Assembly: GCF_004332115.1 (NCBI RefSeq)
Contig: NZ_SJPA01000003.1
Location: forward strand, 1 to 64,000
Reading direction: 5' to 3'
From: Chlorobium sp. N1
Lineage (GTDB): Bacteria; Bacteroidota; Chlorobiia; Chlorobiales; Chlorobiaceae
Length of the DNA stretch: 64,000 nt
The notes under the pieces were generated by a model that saw nothing but the letters and a program-made list of their open reading frames with translations, was not told the origin of the DNA and searched no databases. Positions 63,580 through 64,000 of this stretch are shown here, one piece after another (the stretch's first letter is position 1; each line of letters begins with the position of its first letter). Made by a program: the position numbers and the translations under genes.

Positions 63580-63643
63580 GACGAGAGATTGAGCAGTTCA
63601 TTTTTCACTACCAACAACAAACAGACAGACCGGAGATACAGTT

Positions 63644-64000
63644 ATGGCAAAAGAGTCCTACAAGAGGGATAAACCCCATGTCAATATCGGTACCATTGGC
63701 CACGTTGACCATGGCAAGACCACGCTGACCGCAGCGATCACCACCATTCTGGCCAAGAAGGGCCTCGCCGAGTCCCGTGAGTTCGGTGACATCGACAAGG
63801 CTCCCGAGGAGCGCGAGCGCGGTATCACCATCTCCACCGCCCACGTCGAGTACCAGACCGAGAAGCGCCACTATGCGCACATCGACTGCCCTGGCCACGC
63901 TGACTACATCAAGAACATGATCACCGGTGCTGCCCAGATGGACGGCGCTATCCTCGTGGTCGCCGGTACCGACGGCCCGATGCCCCAGACCCGTGAGCAC
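63644..64000 (+). CDS. tuf: Elongation factor Tu, N-terminal part (cut by window end)
   Basis: The first 119 codons of EF-Tu: [23 protein letters not shown] (G1), [20 protein letters not shown] (switch I), [28 protein letters not shown] (G3). It delivers aminoacyl-tRNA to the ribosome. Follows fusA by 64 bases; the frame is open to the last base of the window. Confidence 0.97.
   Translation, partial: MAKESYKRDKPHVNIGTIGHVDHGKTTLTAAITTILAKKGLAESREFGDIDKAPEERERGITISTAHVEYQTEKRHYAHIDCPGHADYIKNMITGAAQMDGAILVVAGTDGPMPQTREH

Noticed and set aside
1-64000. CRISPR arrays, toxin-antitoxin pairs, insertion sequences or defence islands
   Set aside because: No regularly spaced repeats, transposase motifs or paired small toxin/antitoxin genes were seen in any intergenic region.

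Overview
The window reads as chromosomal DNA from a green sulfur bacterium (Chlorobiaceae), most like Chlorobium/Pelodictyon luteolum. This rests on a chlorophyllide reductase Z gene (bchZ), two small cytochromes closely resembling Chlorobium c-555, a TPR protein resembling a family known from Chlorobaculum, and many housekeeping operons in a moderately GC-rich genome. The species name is an inference.

Layout. 1-900: the 3' end of a 5S rRNA and its terminator, then a lone phage-type repressor gene and a repeat-rich intergenic region. 900-5800: an orphan response regulator, a baeRF (eRF1-like) protein, a thioesterase, a TPR protein, a family 9 glycosyltransferase and exonuclease III. 6000-7750: the rpsF-ssb-rpsR-rplI operon. 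7900-12700: a small conserved gene facing thrS-infC-rpmI-rplT-pheS. 12900-18300, minus strand: bchZ behind a GH3 beta-N-acetylhexosaminidase, an HNH endonuclease and gcvPB. 18400-25500, minus strand: the fatty-acid/phospholipid operon yceD(DUF177)-rpmF-plsX-fabH-fabD-fabG-acpP-fabF-rnc. 25600: tRNA-Asn. 25900-31300: a META lipoprotein, then leuA behind an apparent leucine attenuator, overlapping a zinc/manganese-type ABC transporter. 31300-36900: fused molybdenum-cofactor genes (mobBA, moaC-mogA, moeA) with a stress protein, an RsbRD-like sensor and a phosphodiesterase. 36900-41750: proC, SemiSWEET, two cytochromes c, a cobalamin-type radical SAM enzyme and a class V aminotransferase. 42000-44700: tsaD, yajC and carA. 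44700-49300: small unknown genes, a half-length ClpB, a SYLF protein, gatB and xseB. 49400-60240: obgE, an N-acetylglutamate-synthase-like GNAT, HPr, and a tightly coupled surface-glycan operon. 60500-64000: the str operon rpsL-rpsG-fusA-tuf, with tuf cut by the window end.

Most of the window is core metabolism. I found no CRISPR array, transposon, prophage module or obvious new defence system. The observations most worth following are: (i) a ClpB that ends naturally after its first ATPase domain; (ii) a probable leucine attenuator with a Leu-Leu-Leu leader peptide, leading into leuA fused operonically to a metal transporter; (iii) a cobalamin radical SAM/aminotransferase pair of unknown pathway; (iv) a glycan operon whose genes overlap by 4 bp and whose methyltransferase ends in an 18-bp tandem repeat; (v) an orphan, apparently protease-dead phage-type repressor beside the rRNA operon; (vi) a recurring TACATT/TATATT promoter-like element ahead of several operons.

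Coordinates of start codons are my choices where several were possible. Family names come from recognising motifs by eye; no database search was run.
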